A DNA stretch of 64,000 nt from Arbacia lixula (GCA_963669155.1 OZ022576.1:15111035-15175034), one strand, 5' to 3'; shown: positions 45,817 to 57,787, counted from the stretch's first letter. The notes: generated from the sequence alone by a model not told the origin. A program made the numbers and translations.

Positions 45817-46367
45817 ATTGTCGCTTGTTGTGTTTCCCGTTTGTGTGGAAAACAAGATTGTATGAGATGTCTAGATTATTCTTCTTTTTCTTTTAATTTT
45901 TACAGCAGTATGACTTAAAGTAGTTGTCAAGTATAGTTGATAAGATATTACTCTTATATCTAAGAGATTTTTTACAATAATTTACATGCATACTTCTTTA
46001 TACATGTATTCATCATTACCATTACATGTACTAGTGCTTACGCAATCAGTAGCCAAAGATGATTTTTTTGTTACCGCCGTACTATTGAATTAAAGGAATC
46101 AGGCTCGACTAGCACTTGTGCTAACTTCTGATTCCCATTAACAACATTCACTTATGTATAAAATTTTGTACAATGCTGCATCATAAGTAATATGCTTTAT
46201 TTCTACATCCATTGTTAGATTCATGCCAGTTTTGTTTGATAATTTATTTCGTTCTTTCTTTGTTAATTCAGTCAAGTACATACAATTTTTTTGTATTGCT
46301 ATTGATGATGTTGAAGTTGTTAATAAATTCAAATTCAATTCAAATTCAAATTCAAATTCAAATTCAT
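45817..46367 (+). repeat. retrotransposon 3' UTR with (TTCAAA)n tail
   Basis: Non-coding sequence after the RT stop ends in AATAAATTCAAATTCAATTCAAATTC repeats (about 46322-46367). Short tandem repeats instead of poly(A) at the 3' end are typical of CR1-like LINEs (family knowledge). Confidence 0.7.
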
Positions 46368-46483
46368 GATTGTATTAAAGAGAAAACAACTATATTCCTA
46401 TGTGACTGCAATGAGTAGTTGGGAAACAACATTTAGCCCATCAGTCGCGTCTTAATATCTCACATCTCGAGGATCTGACTTAC

Positions 46484-46577
46484 CTGTCCCCGTACCGGAT
46501 AGCAAATGAGTTGCAGCGACGATGGAAAACAGAGCTAACGCTGCAAAGATCATCAAGCGAGGAGTAATACCTTCCAT
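46484..46577 (-). CDS. sulfotransferase paralog 1, exon 1 (signal anchor)
   Basis: The exon starts with ATG at 46577 and ends at a minus-strand donor (CAG|GTAAGT) after 31 codons plus one base. It encodes a short basic N-terminus and a hydrophobic helix (LMIFAALALFSIVAATHLL), the uncleaved signal anchor of a type II Golgi enzyme. The end LLSGTGTG corresponds to LLSGTASG in the paralog. Intron 1 is about 11 kb and packed with mobile elements. Confidence 0.85.
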
Positions 46578-46942
46578 GATGGCCTGACTTCAAGTTTCTA
46601 ACGGATCCTTATGATAAAGTTCATAACATAGTAAGGCACAATCCTCCAAAACGCGGACCTCCTTAGTCACATTCCGCGATCATACCATAACTTTGTCGTG
46701 ACATGAGAGCAAAACGAGACCGACCATCCGCATAGAGCTAATCATTATCTTTCCACGCCTTTATAATTCGTTCACTTTCAACGGACAGGACTGTGGGGCG
46801 CAGCGGCGGTTAAATGTGTTCCATTTGTGTATGCGTACACATAGAATGCATTTATACACACGTGTATCTACAAACATCTGCAAGGTGACTGTCCAGATGC
46901 TATCTCTCGAACCTTTCTCTCTTCCCCCCATCCCCCCCCCCC

Positions 46943-46943
<1 letters not shown>

Positions 46944-46984
<41 letters not shown>
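46944..46984. repeat. (CT)n microsatellite
   Basis: Preceded by C-rich runs (about 46924-46943). Confidence 0.95.
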
Positions 46985-46986
<2 letters not shown>

Positions 46987-47215
46987 TTCTTTCTCTCTTT
47001 CCAACTGACCCCTATCTCTCTTCTCCCCTTCCTTTCTTCTTCGCCCTTCTTCTCCTTCGTCCATTTTCTGGCATATATAGCCCTATATACATGACTTACG
47101 CGGCCTTGAGTACACCTTGACGTGAAATCATAACGACCGGAACTCAGCTTTTGGGGTCTTCTTAAAAGAGTCGAATTCCTGTTTATTAACATATTAAGGC
47201 GATTCTTTCAATCAT

Positions 47216-47722
47216 TTAAAGGGAAAGACCACCCTAAAATGAACTTGGTTTTAATTCTTACACACACATGAAAGGAACGTATCAGTGAGGATTGACGAAA
47301 ATCCGTCAAAAGATAAAATTGATGTCATTTTTTTATCTTTAATTGTGTGACGTCACATGGAAGTTGCTCTCCAATAATTTTGTGTATAACATTTGTTGGA
47401 ACATCTCAATTTTCTCAAAAAGATATAACATTTATTCTATTTTATATATGCATTGAACATATCATTAGACACATGTTTTTAGACACACACCTCTTTGAAA
47501 TATATTTATTCCTTCATCAAAGAGAGAAATAAAAGGAATCTACAGACTTATACAGCACACAACAAACGGGAGTGCAACTCGAACGTGACGTCATCAAATC
47601 CAGAGTGTTAAAAGTCTTTCTTCTCCTGCGACGGAATTTCGTCAAACCATTAACAATATGTTGCTTCAATTGTTTTTCTTTAATCTTAACCAAGCAAACT
47701 TCAGGGCGACCTTTCCATTTAA
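47216..47722. mobile_element. TTAA-flanked MITE (family E, 507 bp)
   Basis: Left end TTAA-AGGGAAAGACCACCCT; right end AGGGCGACCTTTCCAT-TTAA, an imperfect inverted repeat. Internal TGTGACGTCACATGG and AACGTGACGTCATC form a second inverted pair with CRE-like cores. A non-autonomous piggyBac-type element is inferred from the TTAA duplications. Confidence 0.75.
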
Positions 47723-49149
47723 TGGTGGCAGCTTGTTTTTCACTTTGAACATGGATTAAGTGAAATACAGCAAACCGAAAGAGGCTCGTTTAATACTGCG
47801 CTCTCCGGATTTCTCCGGAGTAAGTCCGTTCCGCAAACATGTGGATTGGTTTTAACTGCCATGGCTTTCTTGCAGTACGATGGTAGGATATTATTACTAA
47901 GAACGGCACGAAATGCAACGTTAAAAGAGCACTGAATTGGGCTCATGTCAAGACGCTACCCGGCTCTCTAGAAGTTTTACATTTGCATAACAATAGGTGT
48001 GACGACATGACGTCAGATTTGTGTGTGCTTTCGGACTATTGTTGGAGAGTGCCTCCAGTCGATTGGCTGTATCCACATCGGTACCGTTGTAAAGATTGGC
48101 TTTTTCTCGTGGCCTGCCCGGATTGTTTACTCGAGCAAACACTCATGTACAGCAGTTACCGACTAAGGCAACTGGATAATATAGCCACAAACTAGTTAGT
48201 GCAACTGGTCATGAACAAACATCTACTTCAATGCTTTCTGTTAACCCTCTGACGACTTCTCGCGCATTCAATTCCAAAGCGTTTATTTTTATTTTTATGT
48301 GGATCGTTTCAAACAATGAGGTTCACACCTAACAAGGCTGTTCAAGGTTATTCAGCGATAGATAATGCGTTCGTACGGAAGAATAATGTAGTTCAGCGGC
48401 ATGGCTCGATATGTTGGCCTAACTGCTCACGTTTGTCTAAAAGCGCCCAATTTGGCCAGCATGTATATACTACGCAGTTAGATATTGAGCCTTCTTGAAT
48501 TTTATATTTACATACATCTGCATGCCTATGAAACAGGTTTTTATCATCCAGTCCTACAATATATCAAGTGTGTGCTACAAACACTTTGAAATTATACCAT
48601 AAGATATGCTGCACTGGCCTTGGGATACATTATGCCATCACGAACATATCTCTCAAATTCTTCTATCCAAGAAGGATAGAAAACACTAACCATTTTGACG
48701 TCTTTCGTAAACATTACCCTCGATTCTTCATCTTTGTCCGAGTGACTGCCTCTGTCACTGATTTGTTTTTGTTTTTGAAGCTGTTCATAGCTATAATAAA
48801 TATTTATTAGCAGTAGCACATCCTGTGCCATTTGACATGTACATGTACATCTGCATAACAGAATCCTCTTCATTGACAAAATGCCAGCCTGAATGAGAAT
48901 ATTATCTTCTAGGAACTGCTAAATTCATGATATTTGCAAGGACCGCAGAAGGAATGTTTTTTTTTTTTTACTCAATAGCTCTGACCGACGTACTGTAACA
49001 GCGCCATCTCGAAAGGAAGTACGTCAATTCGCTCGTTTTATATCATCATAAGCGAAATGGAAAATGTACCAACAACTTTGCTAAAATGTACATGGAACAA
49101 CTTTCTTTAGGAACATGGACAGAGAGAAAGGAAACAAGGAAAGAATCAT

Positions 49150-49575
49150 GAAAAAGGAGAAAAAGAAGAAGAAGAAGTAAAAAAAAAAAAAGAAGAAAAG
49201 AAGAAGAAGAATCAGAAGAAGCAGAAGAAGATGAAGAAGAAGAAGAAGAAGAAGAAGAAGAAGAAGAAGAAGAAGAAGAAGAAGAAGAAGAAGAAGGAGA
49301 AGAAGAAGGAAAAGGAGAAGAGAGAGAAGAAGAAGAAGGCGAAGGAGAAGAAGAAGAAGAAGAAGGTGAAGGAGAAGAAGAAGAAGAAGAAAAAGGAGGA
49401 GAAGAAGAAAAAAAGGAGGAGAAGAAGAAAAGAAGAAGAAGAAGAAGAAGAAGAAGAAGAAAAAGAAGAAGAAGAAGAAGAAGAAGAAGGAGAAGGGGAA
49501 GAAGAAGAAGATGAAGAAGAAGAAGAAAAGAAGGAGGAAAAGAAGAAGAAGAAGAAAAAGAAGAAAGAAAGAACG
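49150..49575. repeat. Long (GAA)n polypurine tract
   Basis: About 425 bp of GAA/AAG triplets with GGA and AAA interruptions, the complementary strand type to the TTC tract at 6130-6572. It has a purine-only plus strand apart from a few bases. All ORFs across it are poly Lys/Glu or poly Ser/Phe/Leu artefacts. Confidence 0.95.
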
Positions 49576-50486
49576 ATGAAAAAATTAGGGAGTACAATGT
49601 AACACGAGCCAAGATTACATCTGCAACACCGCCTACCATCCAGTATGGCATCAGTCATTATGCGTCCTTATAAGGTAACACCTGAGCTTACGTATATAAA
49701 TAATGGTTGAAAGATTTTCGATGACTTAGTTTTCAGGTTGTTCCAGAATTTGGGTCCAGTTAGTGTAATTGTTTCTTTGCGAATTTCTAGTTGAGGGACA
49801 TAGAAATGATCGGTTTGGCTAGTAGGGTAGGAATGTTACGTTAAAATATCTGAATGAAAGCATTTAGTATATCAACTTTTGTAAGTTTGAACAGCAAGGC
49901 AATAGAAGAACAATTCAGATACCTGCAGAACACCAGTTATACAAAAGTTTACTGTATGTACATCAAATCCAGGCTTATTTACTATTCTGATAACCCGTTT
50001 CTGTGCAACATTGATTTTGTCAATTACAGTTTGGAAGCTGTTCCTCCATGCAAGTCTACAACTATTAAGATAAGGTGGGATTAAATCAGAATAGAGAAGA
50101 ACATGAATAGATACAAAATATTGCACCATAATTATTTTACAACACCTGAGCTTCGTGATAAAAGTTTACGTAAACAATCCATTTGAACTGTCCACGTTAA
50201 TATACTATTTATAAAAACACCATGAATTTTTTGTTTGATTCTTCTCGGCCATTTTTTTTTTACTGTTAATTGCTATTTGACCTGGTAAAGATGATAAAGA
50301 ATTACACTGAATAACATACAAATTGTTTTGTTTATATCAAGCGACACAGATATGGTGGAAGCAAAATATGTTGAAGCCATCGGCACAAAGGAAAAATGAT
50401 AATATTATCCAAAGGCAGCCGGCAAAAATGTTCTTTAATACCCTAAGATTGGATTCGATATTTTCTCAGGTTCATTCTAGGACACC

Positions 50487-50503
50487 CCCCCCCCCCCCCC
50501 CCG
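50487..50503. repeat. poly-C run
   Basis: About 17 consecutive C residues. Confidence 0.95.
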
Positions 50504-52190
50504 CTCACCTGCTTCATGTATTAAATGGATAACTGAATAATAAATTAGATAGTGTATAAATTAGGTAGGACTTGTCTTGTATCAACCTTTTGTGTCACCA
50601 TCAGAAAAGACGCACTGCGGAGTGATTGTTGCAAGACACCGAACATTTCATATCTACAGTCAATATAATTTTTTATTTGGTCTCAACTATTCTTTTTTTT
50701 ATTTATATGATGATCATTGTTTTCTCTTATCATTTTCATTTACCCTAATTGGTTAGTATCATCTACGTAAACATCAAAATAACAATTATTGTCGACAGTG
50801 GTATATCATATGATAAGTATTTACCGAGTGTGATATAACATTATATCTACGCATTACTCTTCCTCCGGGCGAGCTGGTTGAACATAAAGAATGGAGCTGT
50901 TGCTAACATTCTAAAACCAGATAGTGCGCCCTCTATCAGATAGTGGAATCCGAGACTTTTGTAGTTCTGTAACTCGTAACTCATAGGCAGATCTGTATTA
51001 AATGTCTGACCCTTCAGAAGTATGTTATTTATTTATCAAAATTATAGAAGGTAATTTACTTATCTTTGCCAAACAAATCTTTTCATTTTTATGGCACTGA
51101 CAAACCATTGAACAAAAAGCGAGGTCGATGGACACTGATAAATTATGGAAACAGTTTTAGGTTGGGTCCAAAATGCTATAATAGATGTAGTAACAATCTT
51201 TGTTTACATTGACATAATATAGAAGTTTATATCAAATAACCCTTCAGACTGGTATCTGCATATCAAAAAAGATCAACCACCTATTGACATACAAGGTCTT
51301 GAAGCTGATCAAGCCGAACATTTTGAGGAAGCGGCCGATTGTATGAATGATATTTTTTTTGTCTGTTGCATTTAATCTTCCTAGTACCAACGCTTTGTGT
51401 TGTTTTGCTTTCAAGTACCATTTCATTTGTTTGGGACGCATTTAGTTTTAGATTGGCAATGAGCATTTAACCATTCCGCAAAACACATTTCTTCAAATTC
51501 TCCTATGTCAGAAATCCAACCATTGCCGTGTCGTCTGCATATTTCATACTAGTGCATATCGCTTTATACTCACATGTTCACTTGTGTGTAGGGGTACCAA
51601 TGTTGGAGGAAAACAACAAAACCCCGTGCATCAGGCTATGAAATGTCACGGTATTTTCACGGTATGATGCACAGGTTTCCTCGTTTATATGGCTGCTTGT
51701 GGAAACCGTATATACAACTCTTAACCCGCCATTGATGCGTGTTTCGCACCAGTAACCCAAATGACTCAAACAGAGCACTATTAAATCTGACTTGTTATTG
51801 ATGTCCGCCCGATCAGTACAACGAGGTTCCATTGGGAGCCTGTCACTTGCTTAGACCATGCTTAGACAGAATACATGCTTTAATGCACACGAAGGACCCT
51901 TCTCGAAGTCATCGCAATGATAATCCGAAAACACACACATCCTTAAAGCTTCTTCGCGCCTGGGCCAGCGTGACTGCTCCAGCGTGGTATTCTTCAGTGA
52001 TAGCAACGGGAATCCTCGTGAAATGGTGGCATCTACATGTCTTCCACATAAAGTCTTGACAATGTCACAAATCGGTACTCTTTCAACCAGTATTGTGTTC
52101 GGTTCCGCAGTTATAATTCTTTGCCATCGTACCACCAGAAACCCGTGGTATCCACTATAAGGCCTTGCGAGAAGCTCCTATCTGGCCATC

Positions 52191-52287
52191 ATGAGAAGGA
52201 CTGTCATTCATCGCCTGATCATCATCATAGCCCTATCTCTGTTGTCCCTTTTTGCCGCCACTCGTTTGCTATCCGGTACGGCATCAG
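52191..52287 (+). CDS. sulfotransferase paralog 2, exon 1 (signal anchor)
   Basis: ATG at 52191; 32 codons plus one base, then the donor CAG|GTAGGT. It encodes MRRTVIHR followed by a hydrophobic helix (LIIIIALSLLSLFAATRLL), the classic type II signal anchor with basic residues on the cytosolic side. It was found by similarity to exon 1 of the divergent paralog and is too short to stand out as an ORF. Confidence 0.85.
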
Positions 52288-52915
52288 GTAGGTCACATCG
52301 TAGAGATGTAAGATATGGAGACACGACGGGTGTTCTCATGTAGTGTTTGCATTAACAAACAGCACGAACTCGTTTAAAAAAAGCGTCGGCATAATCGATA
52401 GAATGAAACAATATTTCTCATCCAACACACCACACTCATGTTATTTCCAAACGTTTACCCTCTTTTACCATAATGTATTCGTGCATGTGGGGAACTCCAA
52501 TGAAATATCTTGATAATCTTTGTTTTGCACGCAAGGCTTTGGGAATAATTCTGAATACTTTCTTTCTCACACTGACCGGTTTTTTCCGGAAACAAACTAC
52601 TAAAGATGCTTGATCTATATTTATTTAACCTGGGACAACTAGTGTTTAAATGCGTGCACAACAGCCTACCACAAACTCTACACAACCTATTCTAAAAGAT
52701 GTTACATTTTTCACTCATATCCAACTAGATCAAAAGCACATTTCCACCTTCCCACGTACCAGAGCGCTCCTCGTCCTATAGATTATTCACATTCTCCGGA
52801 CCAAAATATAGGGATTCCTAATACCCCATCATAAGACAAACTGCCACTTTACACACATTTAAAAGGAGAAATTGCAAAGGAATTAATAACTAGATTCTTA
52901 TCTTTTCTGCCACAG

Positions 52916-52973
52916 GAGGGGCACGTGGGTACTTCACTTCTCATTTAAGAGGCAACGACCGTACAGATCAAAG
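52916..52973 (+). CDS. sulfotransferase paralog 2, exon 2 (58 nt)
   Basis: Between acceptor CCACAG and donor G|GTATTT. It encodes GARGYFTSHLRGNDRTDQ flanked by split Gly and Arg codons. Phases 1 and 2 match exon 2 of paralog 1. It is part of the stem between the membrane anchor and the catalytic domain. Confidence 0.88.
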
Positions 52974-53057
52974 GTATTTTTGTTCCTGTTTGAATCATTG
53001 CTTTATGTATTGTATTATTGCAGACTTATTAACTAACATATGTAGAGTTAAAGCTAA

Positions 53058-53804
53058 CCAAGATAGCAAAATATCTGGGGCCCATATGGGCTAGATACGA
53101 GTTGATCTGGGCCTGGATATGGGCCATCTGGGACCCATTTATATTTTGCACCGTACATCCCGTCTGGGGCCCATATGGGCCAAATGGGACAAAAAAGAAA
53201 TAAAAATGGAGGGATGATATTTCACATGATTAATCATACTTGCATAGGCTACATACGAACACATAATCCTTATCCTATCCTCATCCTCTCTTATATTATC
53301 CTATCCGTTCCTATCCTTTTTGATCCTATCGTATTCCTCAGTTTACTCATAGTAGTCTACTACGGAAATTTACTTCAAAAATATTGCTTAGTACAATTAA
53401 AGATGAACATTTTGTTGTAATTATTGTTGTATGGAGTCAAAAAGGTGGCATTATTTTTTTTTAAATAAAGCGGTTATTGTAATGTATGTTTAAATATTCC
53501 TATCTACATGTAGCTATATGCAGGCTATCTATTAAAATGTACAAAAATATGACACAAATCAATAGGCCTAATGCATGCATGAATATCCATGAACATCTCA
53601 GTTATCATGTGAGTTCAGGGTGGAAAAACCCAGAAATAAGACCACATTGCCCATATACATACCACATGGGACCCATATGGTTTTATTATCTGGGTTCTAG
53701 GTGGCACAAACCATATGGGCCCCATATGGGTTGAACATGGTACATATAGGCCCCAGTGGACCCACATGATTCCCACATGGGCCCCAGATACTTTGCTATC
53801 TAGG
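53058..53804. mobile_element. ~747 bp element with ~30 bp inverted ends and repeated CCCATATGGG
   Basis: The left end AGATAGCAAAATATCTGGGG continues into CCCATATGGG. The right end, reversed, reads AGATAGCAAAGTATCTGGGG and then CCCATGTGGG. Subterminal zones on both sides carry several further CCCATATGGG/GGGCC motifs, while the middle (53200-53640) is AT-rich and lacks coding. It lies in intron 2 of sulfotransferase paralog 2. Confidence 0.85.
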
Positions 53805-55979
53805 AAATATCTCGGGAAGACTGCATTTTCTGCATGTTGGGATGATACGTATTATGGTACCATGTAGCAAACTGCAATGACAAATATCCCGATACTTGAT
53901 ATTCGGTTCATTTGCCTCATACCGGGGCAATGACTGATGTAAAATATGTACTGAAGGGTTTATAGCAGGTTGTAGCTCTCTCTCTATCTCTCTCTCTCTC
54001 TCCGTCAATCTGTCATGGTTTCTTTGTTTTTTATTTGTATTTCTTTATCCAGCATCTTGTATGTTTCAATGATTGTTTAAATTGAGTTCCACTTATCGAG
54101 CTACCCCCTGTCCCCTCCGCTTTATTTGTTTAAAGATATTCGTTTTGGCATGACAGGGATCTTTACCATCAGGCCATGCTCTTGTAACCAAATCTAGCCC
54201 CACAGTTTTGGAAGCCACGTATGCATGCTCACAACAAGGCTGTATCCCCTCAACTGTAAATCGATACTTGTGCAGGAGAATTGAGGGCACAATGCATACC
54301 TTTAGTCATGTCGTCGAGCGTAGCCGTCTGGTTCGCGTTTTCAATCGACAGGGGCCTATTATCCTGGATGCGCAACCCCATTGAAATGCTAAATCAGCTT
54401 TTGTATACTCGGTGTGCGATATCATCCAAGGACACCATAATGATAAAGTTACAGGCCCGTGTATACAGAGTGAGGGGAAGGGTGTTGGGAGTGGCGCCTT
54501 TCGTGCACTTAAATCGTACTTATTTCACCACGAGGTTTGAAGTAACAGCCTAAATGAGTAGTTTGCATGGTTTAGCTCATTCTTTTGGGGGGAGTCTCCC
54601 TTAATATCGGCTCAAAAAGAAACGTGCAATTCCAATAAACGCGTATAGATACATGGTTAAGTGGTAAGGGAGAACGAGAGCAAAATGCAGCTGGTCTCCC
54701 AAACGTGGGTATGGATCGGATGGTTCTTGGAAATAGGGGATTAAAACACATTTTATTAGAAACCCAACACCTACAATATATGCAGGATGTTGGATGTGAG
54801 TTTCCTGTTGCACCAGGTAATTAAGTATGATTTCCCATTCTACATGACTTGTTGTAGGTGGGTGAAAAACTAAATAATATGCATTATACTATTTGAGGCA
54901 AAAGTTGATTGATCATAGCAGATTGAAATAAATTTGATTCAAACCTGACAAAAAAAGACAGATAAAAGGATGTATTCACATTTCTTTCTGGAAAATTGTG
55001 ACACATGTGAAGCACTGCATATAACTTCGTTTCCCCAATATCCATCCGCAATGACTGAACATAACCCACAAGTTACTCAAATTCCTACTTGATGTTATTT
55101 GTTGGGCCTACCCACACTATTTTTAAATAGAAGACAACACATCATCTGAAACCCTTTAAGGGGGGAAGGGGGGCGCTAGAGCTAATTAATTCAATAAACA
55201 TGTGATTTATTATAATTTATGGTTTTGTATCATACGTGAAAATGAAACCAAAATTCATGTATTTTAATTTTCGTTTCCGTTAAACTAAATTCTCGAAATA
55301 TTCCTTTCCAAGAGCATGACTTATGACCAGTACACACTGCAGGAAAATTTGATGTCATTTGTAATGAGAATCTGCCAATTGTTAACCACAGAATTGTTGC
55401 ACACTTTTTCTATCCAGACGCTCGATTGAATCGAATTCAATGAATCAAAATCTCCGTACTGTCCGTTCTGTTATGAGACCGCGTTGCAACTCCCCAATAC
55501 TAAAACATGAACATTGGCTTCGCTTTCCATATTATGATTAATCATTGTTTTGATTTTTAAATGCTTGAAGAGGTTTCCCCAAGAATCGCTTCATACATCT
55601 TTATTCTTGATTACTTATTGAATATATGTCTGAAACCCGGTTGTTCGATGCAGCATCAGTAAACTAATGTTTTTCATCAGATTATTTGAAGGAAATGCCT
55701 TTTTCAAAAATGTTTTATTAGTGTTATAATGATATTTTACGACGCCTTTTATCCTCTCTTTACCTTCTTTATTAAATCTTTTCAGCGCACACTTACATGA
55801 CTGAGATATGCACCTTGTATGTGCTGTACGTCATAATTGTTATTTCAGTAACCTAATTCATTATTTAGTTATTGAGCTTTAAGGGAAACAATAGTTAACA
55901 TATTTAAATGAAATTGTGAACTTAATGTTTATTTGAATATTTTAAGTGTTGTTCGATTCATTCAAATGGTTCTTTAGAT
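53805..55979. other. intron 2 of sulfotransferase paralog 2, no recognised element
   Basis: AT-rich with a short CT run near 53977-54001. Small ORFs lack motifs. I see nothing else to annotate. Confidence 0.45.
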
Positions 55980-56617
55980 GAAATAAGAATGCTTGATTCA
56001 ATTATCTTTCAAAATTTTACGAATTTATTGCGAAATGTGCAGCATGTCAGAAAACTTAACATGCTTTGGCACACCAATATTTATGATGATTTCAATTCAT
56101 CCAAGATTTCCTGCGCCAAATTAATACGCGAGATGCCATCGATGCCACACATGCATATGCACATACACGCAAACACACGCGCACATACATATGTTTATCT
56201 TTATATGAGCATTCTAAAGGGAACCCCCCATCCCCCCCCAAAAAAAAAAAAAAAATAAATAAATAAATGATAAATAAATAACATGAATACATAAAAATGA
56301 TAATCAAGAAATAAAAAAATAACAAATCGTGTATTCCTTTTCATGGCAGATTTTTACAAAGTAATAATGGTGTAAAGATAGTTCTGTCATACTCATTATG
56401 ACAGATTTGTATACCATAGTCATGATAGTACTTGAGCATGTATCATGACATTTCACCATTTTATGCTATTAGTTAGTAACTCCTAACTTTCATTATATCT
56501 TTGTCTGATATTCCTGCCGATTTTCTATCGATTTGTTTATCTGATCTCGGAAAAGTGTTTTATCAATTGCGTTTAATTTTCTTTTCTTGTTTTTTTTCTG
56601 TCTTTGTTTACTTGCAG
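55980..56617 (+). repeat. intron part of the inverted duplication (matches 33667-34300)
   Basis: Counterpart of the intron sequence 5' of exon 3 in the minus-strand gene, with the shared CATGCTTTGGCACACCAATA, C/A homopolymer and exon-proximal blocks. The two arms with exon 3 make ~1.8 kb inverted duplicates about 21.7 kb apart. Confidence 0.8.
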
Positions 56618-57758
56618 GTATCATCATGTTCCTGCAGGCAGCGCACACGAAGCACCTGATAGCAGAGACAAAGACGCGTCTCCTAATAAAGAGGAGATGA
56701 GGCCTGGAGGAAATGTAGAATATCTCGGCCAGGAGGATGGCAACACGAAAGCTACCCTTAATCAAACCAAGCCCGTAAGTCGCGTCGCGGCACTAATACG
56801 GGCTTCCCAACGCAGAAAGTATCTTCCAAATTTTTACCTAGATGGCAACCTATCGGGAAGAAGGCTAGAGTACAATAAAAGCCATCTAGTCTTCATTCAT
56901 ATTCCAAAGTCTGGTGGAAGCAGTCTAAAATATGCGATGAATAAAATGAGTGTACATGAGAAAATACCATTCGTCACAGTGACAAAAGTGGACAAGGACA
57001 GAAAAGGTGTGTTAAATATGTCCCACTTTCTCAAAACGCGTGAGAAAAGATCTTCAAAAGCTAATATAATTGCCGGAAGCTGCCTTTTCGGTGTGTGTGA
57101 CGTCCTTCATCCGTTACCGTGCTCGTACTTCATCATGGGACGCGACCCCATTGACAGAATTGTATCTCTCTTTCTCTACTGTCAACAAGAAAGCCAGCAA
57201 GACTGCATTGGACCAAAGCAAAACATGACAGTGAACGAATGGGCCATGATAATAGGACCTAGGATGTTTCATCTTTTACTTGGTCCGTACGAGGACTGCA
57301 GTCTCACTGTGCGGTCGCAGGCAGCGCCCTACCCGAGTTACAGCCAGGAATACGGACGAGTCCGAGAGCGACTGCGCAAAGACTTTCCATACCTCCCGTC
57401 TGGCGTACGCTGGGAGGAGAAATTAAAGAAGGAGGAGCGGCAAGAACTTCTCCAATACATTCTAGACAATTTAGAGACGTGGTTCGCTGTCATCGGCTTG
57501 ACAGAAGAATTTGATTTGTCCAGGAAAATGCTGGAACACGTCTACGGCATGCCCATCAGTAAATACTACACAGGCCCTGCCAATACCGGCACTAAGAGAG
57601 CAAAGATGGGAGCAACAGTCATTGAAGACATGAAATCACAATTGAGAACAGATCCACTGGTCATGGAAGCATTGTATGAAGATTTAATCATTTATGGAAG
57701 AATGAGAGAAATTATGATGAAACAGAAAATGTCGTTTCTTCGTAACTATATGTCTTAG
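56618..57758 (+). CDS. Golgi-type sulfotransferase paralog 2, exon 3 (catalytic domain)
   Basis: The exon opens after acceptor TTGCAG and encodes residues 52-431 of a 431-residue type II membrane enzyme. The PAPS 5'-phosphosulfate loop is IPKSGGSSLK (about 147-156) and the 3'-phosphate site is GRDPIDRIVS (about 226-235). The C-terminal half carries SYSQEYGRVRERLRKDFPY and LETWFAVIGLTEEFDLSRKM, typical of the lumenal glycan sulfotransferase fold of the HS2ST/Sulfotransfer_2 kind (family-level inference). Sequons such as NMTV suggest glycosylation. A TA microsatellite follows in the probable 3' UTR. The frame opening at 56604 starts inside the intron and is not the true start. The substrate is unknown; heparan, chondroitin or other sulfated glycans are all possible. 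Confidence 0.92.
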
Positions 57759-57787
57759 TAAAACTGCTTGCTTGTCTACCAATATGT

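Larger units (their letters stand above)
46578..52190. promoter_or_regulatory. intergenic region between divergent sulfotransferase genes
   Basis: About 5.6 kb separate the two start codons. The flanks just upstream of both ATGs share GGCCATCATG. It contains a CT tract, a TTAA-flanked MITE (47216-47722) and a long GAA tract, and no other gene. Both promoters must lie here, but no TATA or defined element can be asserted. Confidence 0.5.
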
